64,000 nt of DNA from Flavilitoribacter sp020436695 (GTDB lineage: Bacteria > Bacteroidota > Bacteroidia > Chitinophagales > Saprospiraceae), in the NCBI GenBank assembly GCA_041392665.1, contig JAWKLQ010000035.1, forward strand, positions 33,706-97,705, in the 5' to 3' direction. The translations under genes and the position numbers were made by a program. The notes under the pieces were generated by a model. The model made no database searches. It saw nothing but the letters and a program-made list of their open reading frames with translations, and was not told where the DNA came from. Numbering within the stretch: position 1 is the stretch's first letter; each line of letters starts with the position of its first letter. Of the stretch, positions 19,069 to 26,785 are shown one piece after another.

Positions 19069-19938
19069 TTATTTCAACACCTCGGCCATAGTACTTCCGA
19101 TATCCGCCGGAGATTTCACCACGTGGATGCCGCATTCGGCCATGATCTTCATTTTGGCTTCCGCCGTATCTTCCGCGCCGCCGATAATGGCACCGGCATG
19201 GCCCATGGTACGGCCTTTGGGTGCCGTCTGACCGGCAATGAAACCAACGACCGGTTTTGTACCGTGTTCTTTGATGTACTGTGCGGCTTCGGCTTCCATG
19301 CTACCGCCGATCTCACCGATCATGATGATACCTTCGGTTTCCGGATCGTTCATCAACAGTTCTACTGCTTCTTTGGTGGTGGTACCGACGATGGGGTCAC
19401 CACCGATACCGATGCAGGTAGATTGGCCCATACCGGCCTTGGTCACCTGATCAACCGCCTCGTAAGTCAGCGTACCGGAGCGGGAAACGATCCCGATCTT
19501 ACCCTTGCGGTGAATGAAGCCGGGCATAATGCCGCATTTGGCTTCACCGGGAGTGATCACGCCGGGGCAGTTGGGCCCTACCAGACGACAGTCATAATCT
19601 TCAATGTAAGCTTTCACTTTCACCATGTCCTGTACCGGAATACCTTCTGTGATGCAGATGATCACTTTGATACCGGCCGCTGCAGCTTCCATAATGGCAT
19701 CTCCGGCAAAGGGTGGCGGTACGAAGATCACTGAAGTATCCGCACCGGCCTTATCTACCGCTTCCTGTACGGTGTTGAATACCGGCTTATCCAGGTGAGT
19801 GGTACCACCTTTACCGGGCGTAACACCACCAACCACATTTGTACCGTACTCAATCATCTGACTGGCATGAAAAGTACCTTCCTTCCCGGTAAATCCCTGC
19901 ACGATGATCCGGGAGTCTTTATTTACGAGAACCGACAT
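19069..19938 (-). CDS. sucD: Succinyl-CoA ligase alpha subunit
   Basis: 289 residues, the normal length for SucD. It binds CoA and carries the phospho-His in the TCA-cycle reaction succinyl-CoA to succinate with ADP/GDP phosphorylation, in complex with SucC. Visible: RIIVQGFTGKEGTFHASQM (CoA-binding Rossmann start), IICITEGIPVQDM, VGPNCPGVITPGE, GIVSRSGTLTYEAV, GEIGGSMEAEAA, and GRTMGHAGAIIGG with the active His. sucC is not in the window. It begins 28 bases after the DivIC-like gene on the same strand, so the two may be co-transcribed. Confidence 0.97.
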   Translation of the reverse strand: MSVLVNKDSRIIVQGFTGKEGTFHASQMIEYGTNVVGGVTPGKGGTTHLDKPVFNTVQEAVDKAGADTSVIFVPPPFAGDAIMEAAAAGIKVIICITEGIPVQDMVKVKAYIEDYDCRLVGPNCPGVITPGEAKCGIMPGFIHRKGKIGIVSRSGTLTYEAVDQVTKAGMGQSTCIGIGGDPIVGTTTKEAVELLMNDPETEGIIMIGEIGGSMEAEAAQYIKEHGTKPVVGFIAGQTAPKGRTMGHAGAIIGGAEDTAEAKMKIMAECGIHVVKSPADIGSTMAEVLK

Positions 19939-19966
19939 AAATTGCTAAATTATTTAGATTAGGTTG

Positions 19967-20278
19967 TTAGTCTTCTTTCTTTTCGATGATGAAGACATCT
20001 TCATCCGATTTTTTCATATAATACCGTTCGCGGGCGAATTTCTCATCATTGATATCCAGTTCCAGGCGTTCCTGCTCGGCTTCCTCGATCTTTTCGGAAT
20101 AAAAAGACTTGTCTTCCTGCAGCTTATTCACAGTCTGTTGCAAACGCCATTGCGTCAGGATGTCGTGCTTGTCCAAGAAGATCATCCAGGCTAAAAAGAC
20201 GGCGATCGCGATAAAATAGCGGTTGCGCAAAGGAGCGGGGATCAGATCTTTCAGAGCCTGAAAGGAATTATTAGCCAT
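19967..20278 (-). CDS. Septum formation initiator family protein (DivIC/FtsB-like)
   Basis: 103 residues. One membrane helix (NRYFIAIAVFLAWMIFLD, ~20-37) is followed by a coiled coil (QWRLQQTVNKLQEDKSFYSEKIEEAEQERLEL) and ERYYMKKSDEDVFIIEKKED. The order helix, coiled coil and YYMKK-like segment is that of Bacteroidota DivIC/FtsB proteins, which join FtsL and FtsQ at the division septum. It lies between eno and sucD on the minus strand, an arrangement common in Bacteroidota. Confidence 0.88.
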   Translation of the reverse strand: MANNSFQALKDLIPAPLRNRYFIAIAVFLAWMIFLDKHDILTQWRLQQTVNKLQEDKSFYSEKIEEAEQERLELDINDEKFARERYYMKKSDEDVFIIEKKED

Positions 20279-20394
20279 GGTATCAATGGTTTCGGGTTAA
20301 AACGGGCCTACAAATTAGGGATATATTTCCTGTTTGCCATGAATCGACCCGTATTTCTTACTTCGCTTGAAATACGTACGGCCCCCTTTCGGAT

Positions 20395-20435
20395 TGACGG
20401 CCGGCCCTTCCACTGTGTATCCGGGCCGGCCGTCA
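20395..20435 (-). terminator. Strong hairpin downstream of eno
   Basis: TGACGGCCGGCCC (20395-20407) and GGGCCGGCCGTCA (20423-20435) are perfect 13-base arms around a 15-base loop, just after the eno stop. There is no T-run, so it may act as an RNA 3'-end stabiliser or a Rho-type terminator. Confidence 0.6.
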
Positions 20436-20448
20436 GCGCAGCGGCCGT

Positions 20449-21732
20449 TTACCCCAACAGCGCTTTCCCAGGATAAACCGCAGAATCAGCCAGTTGTTCT
20501 TCGATGCGCAACAACTGGTTGTATTTCGCGATCCGGTCAGAGCGGGAGGCAGAGCCCGTTTTGATCTGACCGGTATTCAATGCTACCGCCAGGTCAGCGA
20601 TGGTTACATCTTCCGTTTCACCGGAGCGGTGACTCATTACCGCCGTATAGGCATTGCGATTGGCCAGTGATACGGCTTCGATGGTCTCCGTCAGCGAACC
20701 GATCTGGTTCACCTTGATGAGGATGGAGTTGGCACTTCCTTCGTCGATCCCTCTTTGCAGACGCTGGGTATTGGTTACGAACAGGTCATCGCCCACCAGT
20801 TGTACCCGGCTGCCGATGGTTTCCGTCAGTGATTTCCAACCGGTCCAGTCATCTTCATCCAGACCGTCCTCAATGGAGAGAATAGGATACTTATCGCACC
20901 ATTCTTTCCAGTAGGCTACCATATCGGCACTGGTCAGTTTATCACCCGTAGATTTCTTGAAGTGGTATATTTTTTCGTCGGCATCGTAGAATTCGGAAGA
21001 AGCGGCATCCATTGCGATCATCACATCCTCACCGGGGCGGAAGCCTGCAGTTTCAATAGCTTGCAAGACCGTTTCGATCGCCTCTACATTGCTTTTGATA
21101 TTAGGTGCAAAACCACCCTCATCGCCTACATTGGTAGAATAACCTTTTTTCTTCAGTACACTTTTCAGATGGTGAAATACCTGTACACCCATCCGCAAAC
21201 CTTCGGAGAAGCTGTCGGCACCGATCGGCATGATCATAAATTCCTGAAAGTCGATGCTGTTATCGGCGTGTGAACCACCGTTCAGGATATTCATCATCGG
21301 TACGGGCATCACGTGTGCATTCACGCCGCCCACGTAACGGTACAGTTCCTGTCCGCTGGCCTGGGCCGCTGCTTTGGCTACTGCCAGGGAAACCCCCAGA
21401 ATAGCATTGGCGCCCAACTTACCTTTGTTTCTCGTGCCATCGATCTCGATCATGAGATTGTCGATGTAGCGTTGCTCAAATACATCTACTCCGATCAACT
21501 CTTCAGCAATGATCTCCTCCACATTACGGCAGGCTTTCAGCACGCCTTTACCCATGAAGCGATCTTTGTCATCATCACGTAGCTCCACCGCTTCGTGCTT
21601 TCCGGTAGAAGCGCCGGAGGGTACTGCTGCCCGGCCCATAAAACCGTCGATAGTGGCTACTTCTACTTCAACAGTTGGATTGCCCCGGGAGTCCAGGATC
21701 TCGCGGGCACGGATATCGCTAATTTCACTCAT
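20449..21732 (-). CDS. eno: Enolase
   Basis: 427 residues. Converts 2-phosphoglycerate to phosphoenolpyruvate in glycolysis; cytoplasmic, Mg-dependent. Visible: AREILDSRGNPTVEVEV at the start, PSGASTGKHEAVELRD, GGSHADNSIDFQEFMI, IAMDAASSEFYD and LSIEDGLDEDDW (metal ligands), LVGDDLFVTN, ILIKVNQIGSLTET with the catalytic Lys, and MSHRSGETEDVTIADLAV. carA lies 31 bases upstream on the same strand, so they probably share the promoter seen before carA. Confidence 0.98.
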   Translation of the reverse strand: MSEISDIRAREILDSRGNPTVEVEVATIDGFMGRAAVPSGASTGKHEAVELRDDDKDRFMGKGVLKACRNVEEIIAEELIGVDVFEQRYIDNLMIEIDGTRNKGKLGANAILGVSLAVAKAAAQASGQELYRYVGGVNAHVMPVPMMNILNGGSHADNSIDFQEFMIMPIGADSFSEGLRMGVQVFHHLKSVLKKKGYSTNVGDEGGFAPNIKSNVEAIETVLQAIETAGFRPGEDVMIAMDAASSEFYDADEKIYHFKKSTGDKLTSADMVAYWKEWCDKYPILSIEDGLDEDDWTGWKSLTETIGSRVQLVGDDLFVTNTQRLQRGIDEGSANSILIKVNQIGSLTETIEAVSLANRNAYTAVMSHRSGETEDVTIADLAVALNTGQIKTGSASRSDRIAKYNQLLRIEEQLADSAVYPGKALLG

Positions 21733-21763
21733 GTTATTATTCTTTAGGTGTAAGTTGGAATTA

Positions 21764-22870
21764 TCAATTGGCGGCCATCAGCCGGATAAACTCGTCAAAC
21801 AGATAGCGGGCATCGTGCGGACCCGGAGAGGCCTCCGGGTGGTATTGCACGGAAAAAGCCGGTTTGCCTTTGATCCTGATCCCCTCGATCGTATCATCGT
21901 TCAGATTGAGATGAGTGATCTCCACCTTTTCTTCATTGGCACGAATGGCATCCGGGCTGACCCCGAAACCATGGTTCTGGCTGGTGATCTCGCAATGGCC
22001 GGTGATCAGATTTTTCACCGGGTGATTGATCCCGCGGTGGCCATGGTGCATTTTATACGTAGGAATGTCCACGGCTCTGGCCAGTAACTGATGCCCCAGG
22101 CAAATGCCGAACAGAGGCTTTTCATCGGCCAGGATCTTTTTGGTGGTTTCCACGGCATAATCCATCGCTCCGGGATCACCGGGGCCGTTACTTAGAAAAT
22201 AACCATCGGGATTCCAGGCCTTCAGTTCCTCAAAGGAGGTTTTAGCCGGGAATACCTTTACCAGACAGTCGCGCTGCAGAAAGCAACGGAGGATATTCTC
22301 CTTGATACCGAAATCCAGGGCGGCCACGCGGTAGCCGCTGTTGTCGCTACCATAGACGTAGGCCTTGTCGGTACTTACCTTAGAAGCCAGTTCGAGGCCT
22401 TCCATCGGCGGCACTTTGGCCAGGATCTTTTTCAGTTCCGCCACATCCAGGATCTCGGAAGAAATAATGGCATTCATCGCTCCCTTGGTGCGAATATGGC
22501 GAACAATGGCACGGGTATCCACATTGGAGATACCCACCAGCCCTTCTCCGTCAAAATATTCCTGGATGGATTCATCGGCTTGCTGACGCGAATACTGATA
22601 GGTGAAGTTCTTGCAGATCAGACCGGCGATCTTAATATCACCGGATTCTGTTTCTGCCTTCTTGGTTCCGTAGTTTCCGATGTGAGCATTGGTGGCAACC
22701 AGTAACTGGCCATAATAGGAAGGATCGGTAAAGATCTCCTGGTAACCGGTCATTCCGGTATTGAAGCAGATCTCTCCGGTAGTGGTCCCGATCTTGCCGG
22801 CTGCTTTTCCACGGAAAACGCTTCCGTCCTCAAGCAGCAGCAGAGCAGGTCTTGATTCCAATTCATTCAT
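21764..22870 (-). CDS. carA: Carbamoyl-phosphate synthase small subunit
   Basis: 368 residues from ATG 22870 (MNELESRPALLLLEDGSVF). The frame stays open upstream to 23077, but a good promoter at 22946-22976 lies inside that extension, so the 22870 start is preferred. CarA is the glutaminase subunit that feeds ammonia to CarB for pyrimidine and arginine synthesis. N-terminal domain: FRGKAAGKIGTTTGEICFNT, MTGYQEIFTDPSYYGQ. Class-I amidotransferase: LSNGPGDPGAMD, PLFGICLGHQLLA with nucleophile Cys, and FSVQYHPEASPGPHD with the His-Glu pair. carB is not in the window. Confidence 0.96.
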   Translation of the reverse strand: MNELESRPALLLLEDGSVFRGKAAGKIGTTTGEICFNTGMTGYQEIFTDPSYYGQLLVATNAHIGNYGTKKAETESGDIKIAGLICKNFTYQYSRQQADESIQEYFDGEGLVGISNVDTRAIVRHIRTKGAMNAIISSEILDVAELKKILAKVPPMEGLELASKVSTDKAYVYGSDNSGYRVAALDFGIKENILRCFLQRDCLVKVFPAKTSFEELKAWNPDGYFLSNGPGDPGAMDYAVETTKKILADEKPLFGICLGHQLLARAVDIPTYKMHHGHRGINHPVKNLITGHCEITSQNHGFGVSPDAIRANEEKVEITHLNLNDDTIEGIRIKGKPAFSVQYHPEASPGPHDARYLFDEFIRLMAAN

Positions 22871-22945
22871 TTGCACGGCACATTTTTGTAGGTCAGGGCC
22901 GTTGGGTGCGATCAGGCGCACCCTGAGCACTTTCCCAAATCGCTG

Positions 22946-22976
22946 CAAAGATAGCATATTGACGCAAAGCGGCAAA
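22946..22976 (-). promoter_or_regulatory. Promoter of carA-eno (TTTG-N19-TATCTTTG)
   Basis: Read on the minus strand, TTTG (22973-22976) is followed after 19 bases by TATCTTTG (22946-22953), a full match to the Bacteroidota -33/-7 consensus. Transcription would start near 22939, about 70 bases before the carA ATG. The rest of the 22871-23234 gap shows no gene. Confidence 0.65.
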
Positions 22977-23234
22977 TGTAGAAGTAGCGTATTTATCCGG
23001 GTATACGAAAGACGGCTCACTGTTGCAGAGAAATGCATGCTAAAAAAAATACACCCGCTCCCGGTACCCGGTCCCAATGCTAAGTCAGCACTCCATCGCT
23101 ATATCACCACATCATTAAAAAGCCCATAGATGACAATTGCCCCATATTTTCCGGCAAAAAGTGAGTACATGAAAGCGGATACCGCATTTTATTATTAAAT
23201 TCAATTGCCTTTCGGATCAACTAAGCATTATTAA

Positions 23235-24830
23235 ATGGAGCATTCTACACTTGTCAAAGTCCTCTGCGTCCTGTTGTTTGCCACTTCTTCGATCTTCCCT
23301 ACATATCGACCGGTTCCCGATATGGATGAGATCTGTAATAATGCTATCGACGATGATGGCGACGGCCTGATCGATATCAATGATCCGGATTGTACCTGTC
23401 TGACTCCCGAGCCTCCCTCCCTCATCCCTAATCCATCATTTGAAGAGACCAACTGCTGCCCCAGCGGCAATGCCCAGTTGAACTGTGCCAATACCTGGAT
23501 ACAAGCCTCAGAGGCCACTACCGATTACTACAATCGCTGCGGTTACTTTATCCGGGATGAATTTCCGGTACCGCAACCTATCCCGGACGGCAACGCCTAC
23601 ATCGGATTCCGCAACGGGCGCTTCAGCCGTAACCCCAACCCCAACTGGAAGGAATATACCGGAGCTTGCCTGCTGTCGCCGCTGCAAGCCGGCACCACTT
23701 ATACTTTTCAGTTCTACATCGGTTTTCTGGATGCCAATACCTCGCCGCCCATGCCGGTGGTCATGTATGGTACCACCGATTGCGCTAACCTTCCCTTTGG
23801 TATAGGGAACGATCAGTTCGGTTGCCCCACCAACGGCCCGGGATGGAAAGAACTGGGCCGGGTGTACGTATCCGGTTTCCAAAGCTGGAAACAGTTTGAG
23901 ATCACGGTCACTCCCAAGGAGAACATTCCGGCTATTGCTATCGGTCCGGACTGTGTACAGATCAGTGCGACCACCAACCCTTATTACTTTCTCGATAACC
24001 TCATCCTGGCCGATTCCGAATCATTCGGTCCTACTATACAGGAAATCAACCATCTGTGTAACGAAGATTTCCGGCTTCTGGCCTCCGAAAGGGAAGATGC
24101 TACCTACCAGTGGTACAAAGACGGGGTTGCCATTGTAGGCGCAACCGGGCGGGAGCTGAAGGTAGACGGCGAGGAAGGCAATTATCAGGTACTGCTCACC
24201 AAGAATGGGGTCTGCCAGCTTTCCGATTTTTACGATTATACCATTCCTGTCTATTCTTCCAGCTCCCGGGTCACGGTTTGTCCCGGCGATTCCTACCATT
24301 TGGGCAGCGAAGTATTCACCCGCTCGGGCCAGTATCAGACTACCTTGCAGACGAAAGATGGCTGCGACAGCACAGTATATCTGGATCTGACCGTCCTCTC
24401 GGAAACAGTGGACACCACCGAAGAATATTTCTTTAAAGGAGAAGTGTTCAAACTGGGGCGGTATGCTTTTCGCTATCCGGTAGAAACAGAACTGACTTTT
24501 GAGTCTCAACTCGGTTGTGACAGCCTGGTTTTTCTCATCCTGAAAGAATACGAAGTATATATTCCCAATGCTTTTTCCCCCAATGGAGACGGTATTAATG
24601 ATGAATTCAGGGTCTACGGCAGCGAGCAGTTCGTTCAGGTCCATGCCCTTCAGATCTTCGATCGCTGGGGCACTCAAATCTATCAACAAACTGAAGGAGA
24701 AACCTTTGGCTGGGATGGCAGGGGGGCTGGTGATCAACCCGAGATCGGCGTGTACGTTTACGTCATAGATGTGACACTGAAGGATGGAAAACGAAAAATG
24801 CTTACCGGAGACCTATCTGTTATTCGATAG
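23235..24830 (+). CDS. Secreted protein with gliding-motility-type C-terminal domain (T9SS type B)
   Basis: 531 residues. After a short signal (KVLCVLLFATSSIFPTY) comes DEICNNAIDDDGDGLIDINDPDC, an Asp-rich calcium-binding-like segment common in Bacteroidota surface proteins. The middle (PNPSFEETNCCPS, TTYTFQFYIGFLD, YYFLDNLILAD) resembles a carbohydrate-binding or jelly-roll domain, followed by Ig-like segments with CPGDSYHLGSEVF and DGCDSTVYLDLTV. The end (YIPNAFSPNGDGINDEFRV, LQIFDRWGTQIYQ, WDGRGAGD) is the CHU_C/gliding-motility tail for type IX secretion and surface attachment. Likely a surface adhesin; ligand unknown. Confidence 0.88.
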   Translation: MEHSTLVKVLCVLLFATSSIFPTYRPVPDMDEICNNAIDDDGDGLIDINDPDCTCLTPEPPSLIPNPSFEETNCCPSGNAQLNCANTWIQASEATTDYYNRCGYFIRDEFPVPQPIPDGNAYIGFRNGRFSRNPNPNWKEYTGACLLSPLQAGTTYTFQFYIGFLDANTSPPMPVVMYGTTDCANLPFGIGNDQFGCPTNGPGWKELGRVYVSGFQSWKQFEITVTPKENIPAIAIGPDCVQISATTNPYYFLDNLILADSESFGPTIQEINHLCNEDFRLLASEREDATYQWYKDGVAIVGATGRELKVDGEEGNYQVLLTKNGVCQLSDFYDYTIPVYSSSSRVTVCPGDSYHLGSEVFTRSGQYQTTLQTKDGCDSTVYLDLTVLSETVDTTEEYFFKGEVFKLGRYAFRYPVETELTFESQLGCDSLVFLILKEYEVYIPNAFSPNGDGINDEFRVYGSEQFVQVHALQIFDRWGTQIYQQTEGETFGWDGRGAGDQPEIGVYVYVIDVTLKDGKRKMLTGDLSVIR

Positions 24831-24866
24831 TCCCTCGACTTCGCTCGGGACGCTTTGATCTAGCTC

Positions 24867-24932
24867 GGCCCTCGGCTGCGTTTGGGCCTCTTTATATGAA
24901 GCAAAGAAGCGGCCCGAGCGTAGCCGAGGGCC
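24867..24932. repeat. Intergenic inverted repeat
   Basis: GGCCCTCGGCT (24867-24877) and AGCCGAGGGCC (24922-24932) are perfect arms, with inner GGGCC/GGCCC. A smaller TCCC..GGGA hairpin lies just before (24831-24850). It follows the gliding-motility-type gene and could protect or end its mRNA. Confidence 0.55.
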
Positions 24933-24941
24933 AACAAAAAA

Positions 24942-24965
24942 CCCCGCAAACCGAAATTTGCGGGG
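24942..24965 (-). terminator. Terminator-like hairpin, T-run on the minus strand
   Basis: CCCCGCAAA (24942-24950) pairs with TTTGCGGGG (24957-24965), 9 perfect pairs. The adjoining A-run (24935-24941) reads as a T-run on the minus strand, so it looks like an intrinsic terminator for leftward transcription, although no leftward gene precedes it. It could also end the upstream plus-strand gene. Confidence 0.5.
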
Positions 24966-25160
24966 CTTCACTTTACACTCACTAGTTTATGAAACTTAAG
25001 CCAACGTTAATTTATGCTTTGTATGATTATATAACAAATTTAACGGTGAAATATTGCAAAGGTTTCCAAAAAGAACGTTAAATAAATGTGAATTTCACAA
25101 AAGAAAAGCTTAATGGAAATATTCTTAGCAATCATTGCCGCTATAAAGAGAAAAATAAGA

Positions 25161-25196
25161 AAAAAAAGGTTGGTCGGATTCCAACCTTTTTTTTTT
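25161..25196 (+). terminator. Intrinsic terminator in the leader of the ECF sigma gene
   Basis: A7GGTTGG (25161-25173) pairs with CCAACCT-run (25181-25196) with a 7-base loop, followed by a long T-run: a textbook intrinsic terminator. It lies 44 bases before the sigma gene and about 330 bases after the last stop, with no gene between. It could end an unannotated small RNA from 24966-25160 or attenuate the sigma gene. The remainder of 24831-25239 has no coding signal I can support. Confidence 0.7.
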
Positions 25197-25239
25197 CGCC
25201 CCGTCATTCGTATGTCACTAGTTCAGAAAAAAGCGAATT

Positions 25240-25800
25240 TTGGGTTTGCACCAACACCATATTAACATCGAAGACCAGCAACTCATCCGGCGATGTTGCG
25301 AAGGGGATACCCGGGCTCAACGGCAACTGTATAACCTGTATGTGCAGGCTATGTACAACCGGGTCGTGCGTATGGTCTCTGACCGGCATCTGGCGGAGGA
25401 TATTGTACAGGAAGTTTTCCTCAAAGTATTCCGTTATCTTCCCTCTTACAAGGGGGAATCAACGCTTGGCGCCTGGATAAAAAGCATTGCCGTCAACACG
25501 GCCATCGAACATCTGCGACGCCACCGGAAGATCCAGTATGTAGAGGACATTCCGGAGTTGCCGATGCAGACGGCCGATGCAGCAGACACGGCCCCCCGAC
25601 TGGAAATGGCGGTCATCCACGAGGCGATCAAACAGCTGCCTTCGGGTTCCAGGGTGGTACTTAGTCTATATCTGCTGGAAGGATACCAGCATCAGGAGAT
25701 TGCCCAGATACTCGATATCAGCGAATCGACTTCAAAAACCCAATACCGCCGGGGGAAACAATTATTACAACAGTTATTGAAGGAACGGATGAAAGCATAA
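25240..25800 (+). CDS. ECF-type RNA polymerase sigma factor
   Basis: About 184-186 residues. TTG 25240 or TTG 25246 are the only early starts. Region 2: RRCCEGDTRAQRQLYNLY, HLAEDIVQEVFLKVFRYL, GAWIKSIAVNTAIEHLRRH. Region 4: AIKQLPSGSRVVLSLYLLEGYQHQEIAQIL and SESTSKTQYRRGKQLLQ, a helix-turn-helix. Such factors direct RNA polymerase to stress or envelope promoters. The next gene, 90 bases on, encodes a one-helix protein that probably restrains it. The leader holds an intrinsic terminator, so expression may be attenuated. Confidence 0.9.
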   Translation: MGLHQHHINIEDQQLIRRCCEGDTRAQRQLYNLYVQAMYNRVVRMVSDRHLAEDIVQEVFLKVFRYLPSYKGESTLGAWIKSIAVNTAIEHLRRHRKIQYVEDIPELPMQTADAADTAPRLEMAVIHEAIKQLPSGSRVVLSLYLLEGYQHQEIAQILDISESTSKTQYRRGKQLLQQLLKERMKA

Positions 25801-25815
25801 TTCATATAGCGTGTT

Positions 25816-25890
25816 CCATTGTCTCATTGTTTCATGGATCGCAATTCAATGAAACAATAACAACAATGACGCAATGAAACCATATAAAAA
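25816..25890. repeat. Word repeat between sigma gene and its partner
   Basis: ATTGTTTCAT (25826-25835) and ATGAAACAAT (25849-25858) are perfect arms with a 13-base loop, flanked by further copies (CATTGTCTCATTG, ACAATGACGCAATGAAAC). This is another single-word degenerate array in both orientations, sitting inside a likely operon. Confidence 0.6.
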
Positions 25891-26472
25891 ATGGATCAAC
25901 TGGAAGAATATATCAGAGCAAACCGGCAGGAGTTGGACCGGATCGAACCGGTAGACGCCGACGCCCTCTGGGAGCGCATGCAACAGCCGAATGCTAAAGT
26001 CAGAGTATTGAAGCCGAAATCAAATTCCGGATGGGATATCCATATCGGCCGCAACTGGCGGTTGGCCATCGCCGCTACGATTGCCCTAACTCTGGGTATT
26101 GCAGGTTGGCTATATGTGCAAAGTGATGTGGAGGATCACCGGTCAATGGCCGCCTATTCCATAGAAGACTACTATCCGCATATTGCTGATGAAGAGCGGG
26201 ATTTTCGCCGCACCATCGCGCAAAGAGAGTCCGAACTGGGACTCAATCAACTGGAAAGACAAGATTACATCGATATTTTCAACGAATTGGATGAGTTGGA
26301 AAATATTCACCGTCAGCAACTGGCAGACCTTCCCGAAGTATTCGATAATGAAGAGTGGGTGCGCACCCTCATGCAGTATTACGAACAAAAATTGCGAATA
26401 CTGGAACAACTTTCCCGCGAGATCGACAAACGTCGGCGGCTGGAGGCCCGGGAGGAAGCCAGATCTATTTGA
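25891..26472 (+). CDS. Putative anti-sigma factor, single-pass membrane protein
   Basis: 193 residues. A cytoplasmic N-terminus (MDQLEEYIRANRQELDRIEP, DADALWERMQQ) is followed by one membrane helix (WRLAIAATIALTLGIAGWLYV, ~55-76). A helical Glu/Arg-rich outer part follows (YYPHIADEERDFRRTIAQRE, ERQDYIDIFNELDELENIHR, LRILEQLSREIDKRRRLEAREE). The layout and position directly after an ECF sigma gene suggest an anti-sigma factor; this is inference, as no zinc or standard anti-sigma motif is visible. Its stop codon is overlapped by the first repeat unit of the next gap. Confidence 0.6.
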   Translation: MDQLEEYIRANRQELDRIEPVDADALWERMQQPNAKVRVLKPKSNSGWDIHIGRNWRLAIAATIALTLGIAGWLYVQSDVEDHRSMAAYSIEDYYPHIADEERDFRRTIAQRESELGLNQLERQDYIDIFNELDELENIHRQQLADLPEVFDNEEWVRTLMQYYEQKLRILEQLSREIDKRRRLEAREEARSI

Positions 26473-26785
26473 TGGATGTTTGGATTTATGGATATTGGGA
26501 TCAATGGATATTTAGATTTATGGATGTTTGGATTTATGGATATTGGGATTTATGGATGTTGGGAGATCCATAGATTATCCGGGAGTGTCCAGTCAACTGT
26601 GTCTCCTTCTTGGTGTATCGAGAGTGAAATTTTGATTTTCAATATTTTACCTGACTCGTGAGCACATCAAAACACGAACACATGAACACTCTCATTATCC
26701 CAACCTCCAAACGTCCAAACGTCCAAACGTCCCAACGTCCCATTATCCCAACCACCCAAATCAATCAACATTAAAAAAACAAACC
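26472..26785. repeat. Two degenerate tandem arrays (GGATATTGGGAT and CCAAACGT words)
   Basis: An exact 30-base unit starting ATGGATGTTTGGATTT occurs at 26472-26501 and 26520-26549, embedded in further variants to about 26565. From 26707 to 26738 the 8-mer CCAAACGT occurs three times, then CCCAACGT, followed by CATTATCCCAACCACCC. The second array is roughly the first word family in the other orientation. The whole 313-base gap has no gene. Confidence 0.75.

Noticed and set aside
22871..23077. 69-residue N-terminal extension of CarA
   Set aside because: The known CarA start is near MNELESRP and a good promoter lies within the extension.
26472..26760. Possible CRISPR array
   Set aside because: Units are unequal, spacers are variants of the same word, and no cas gene is present.
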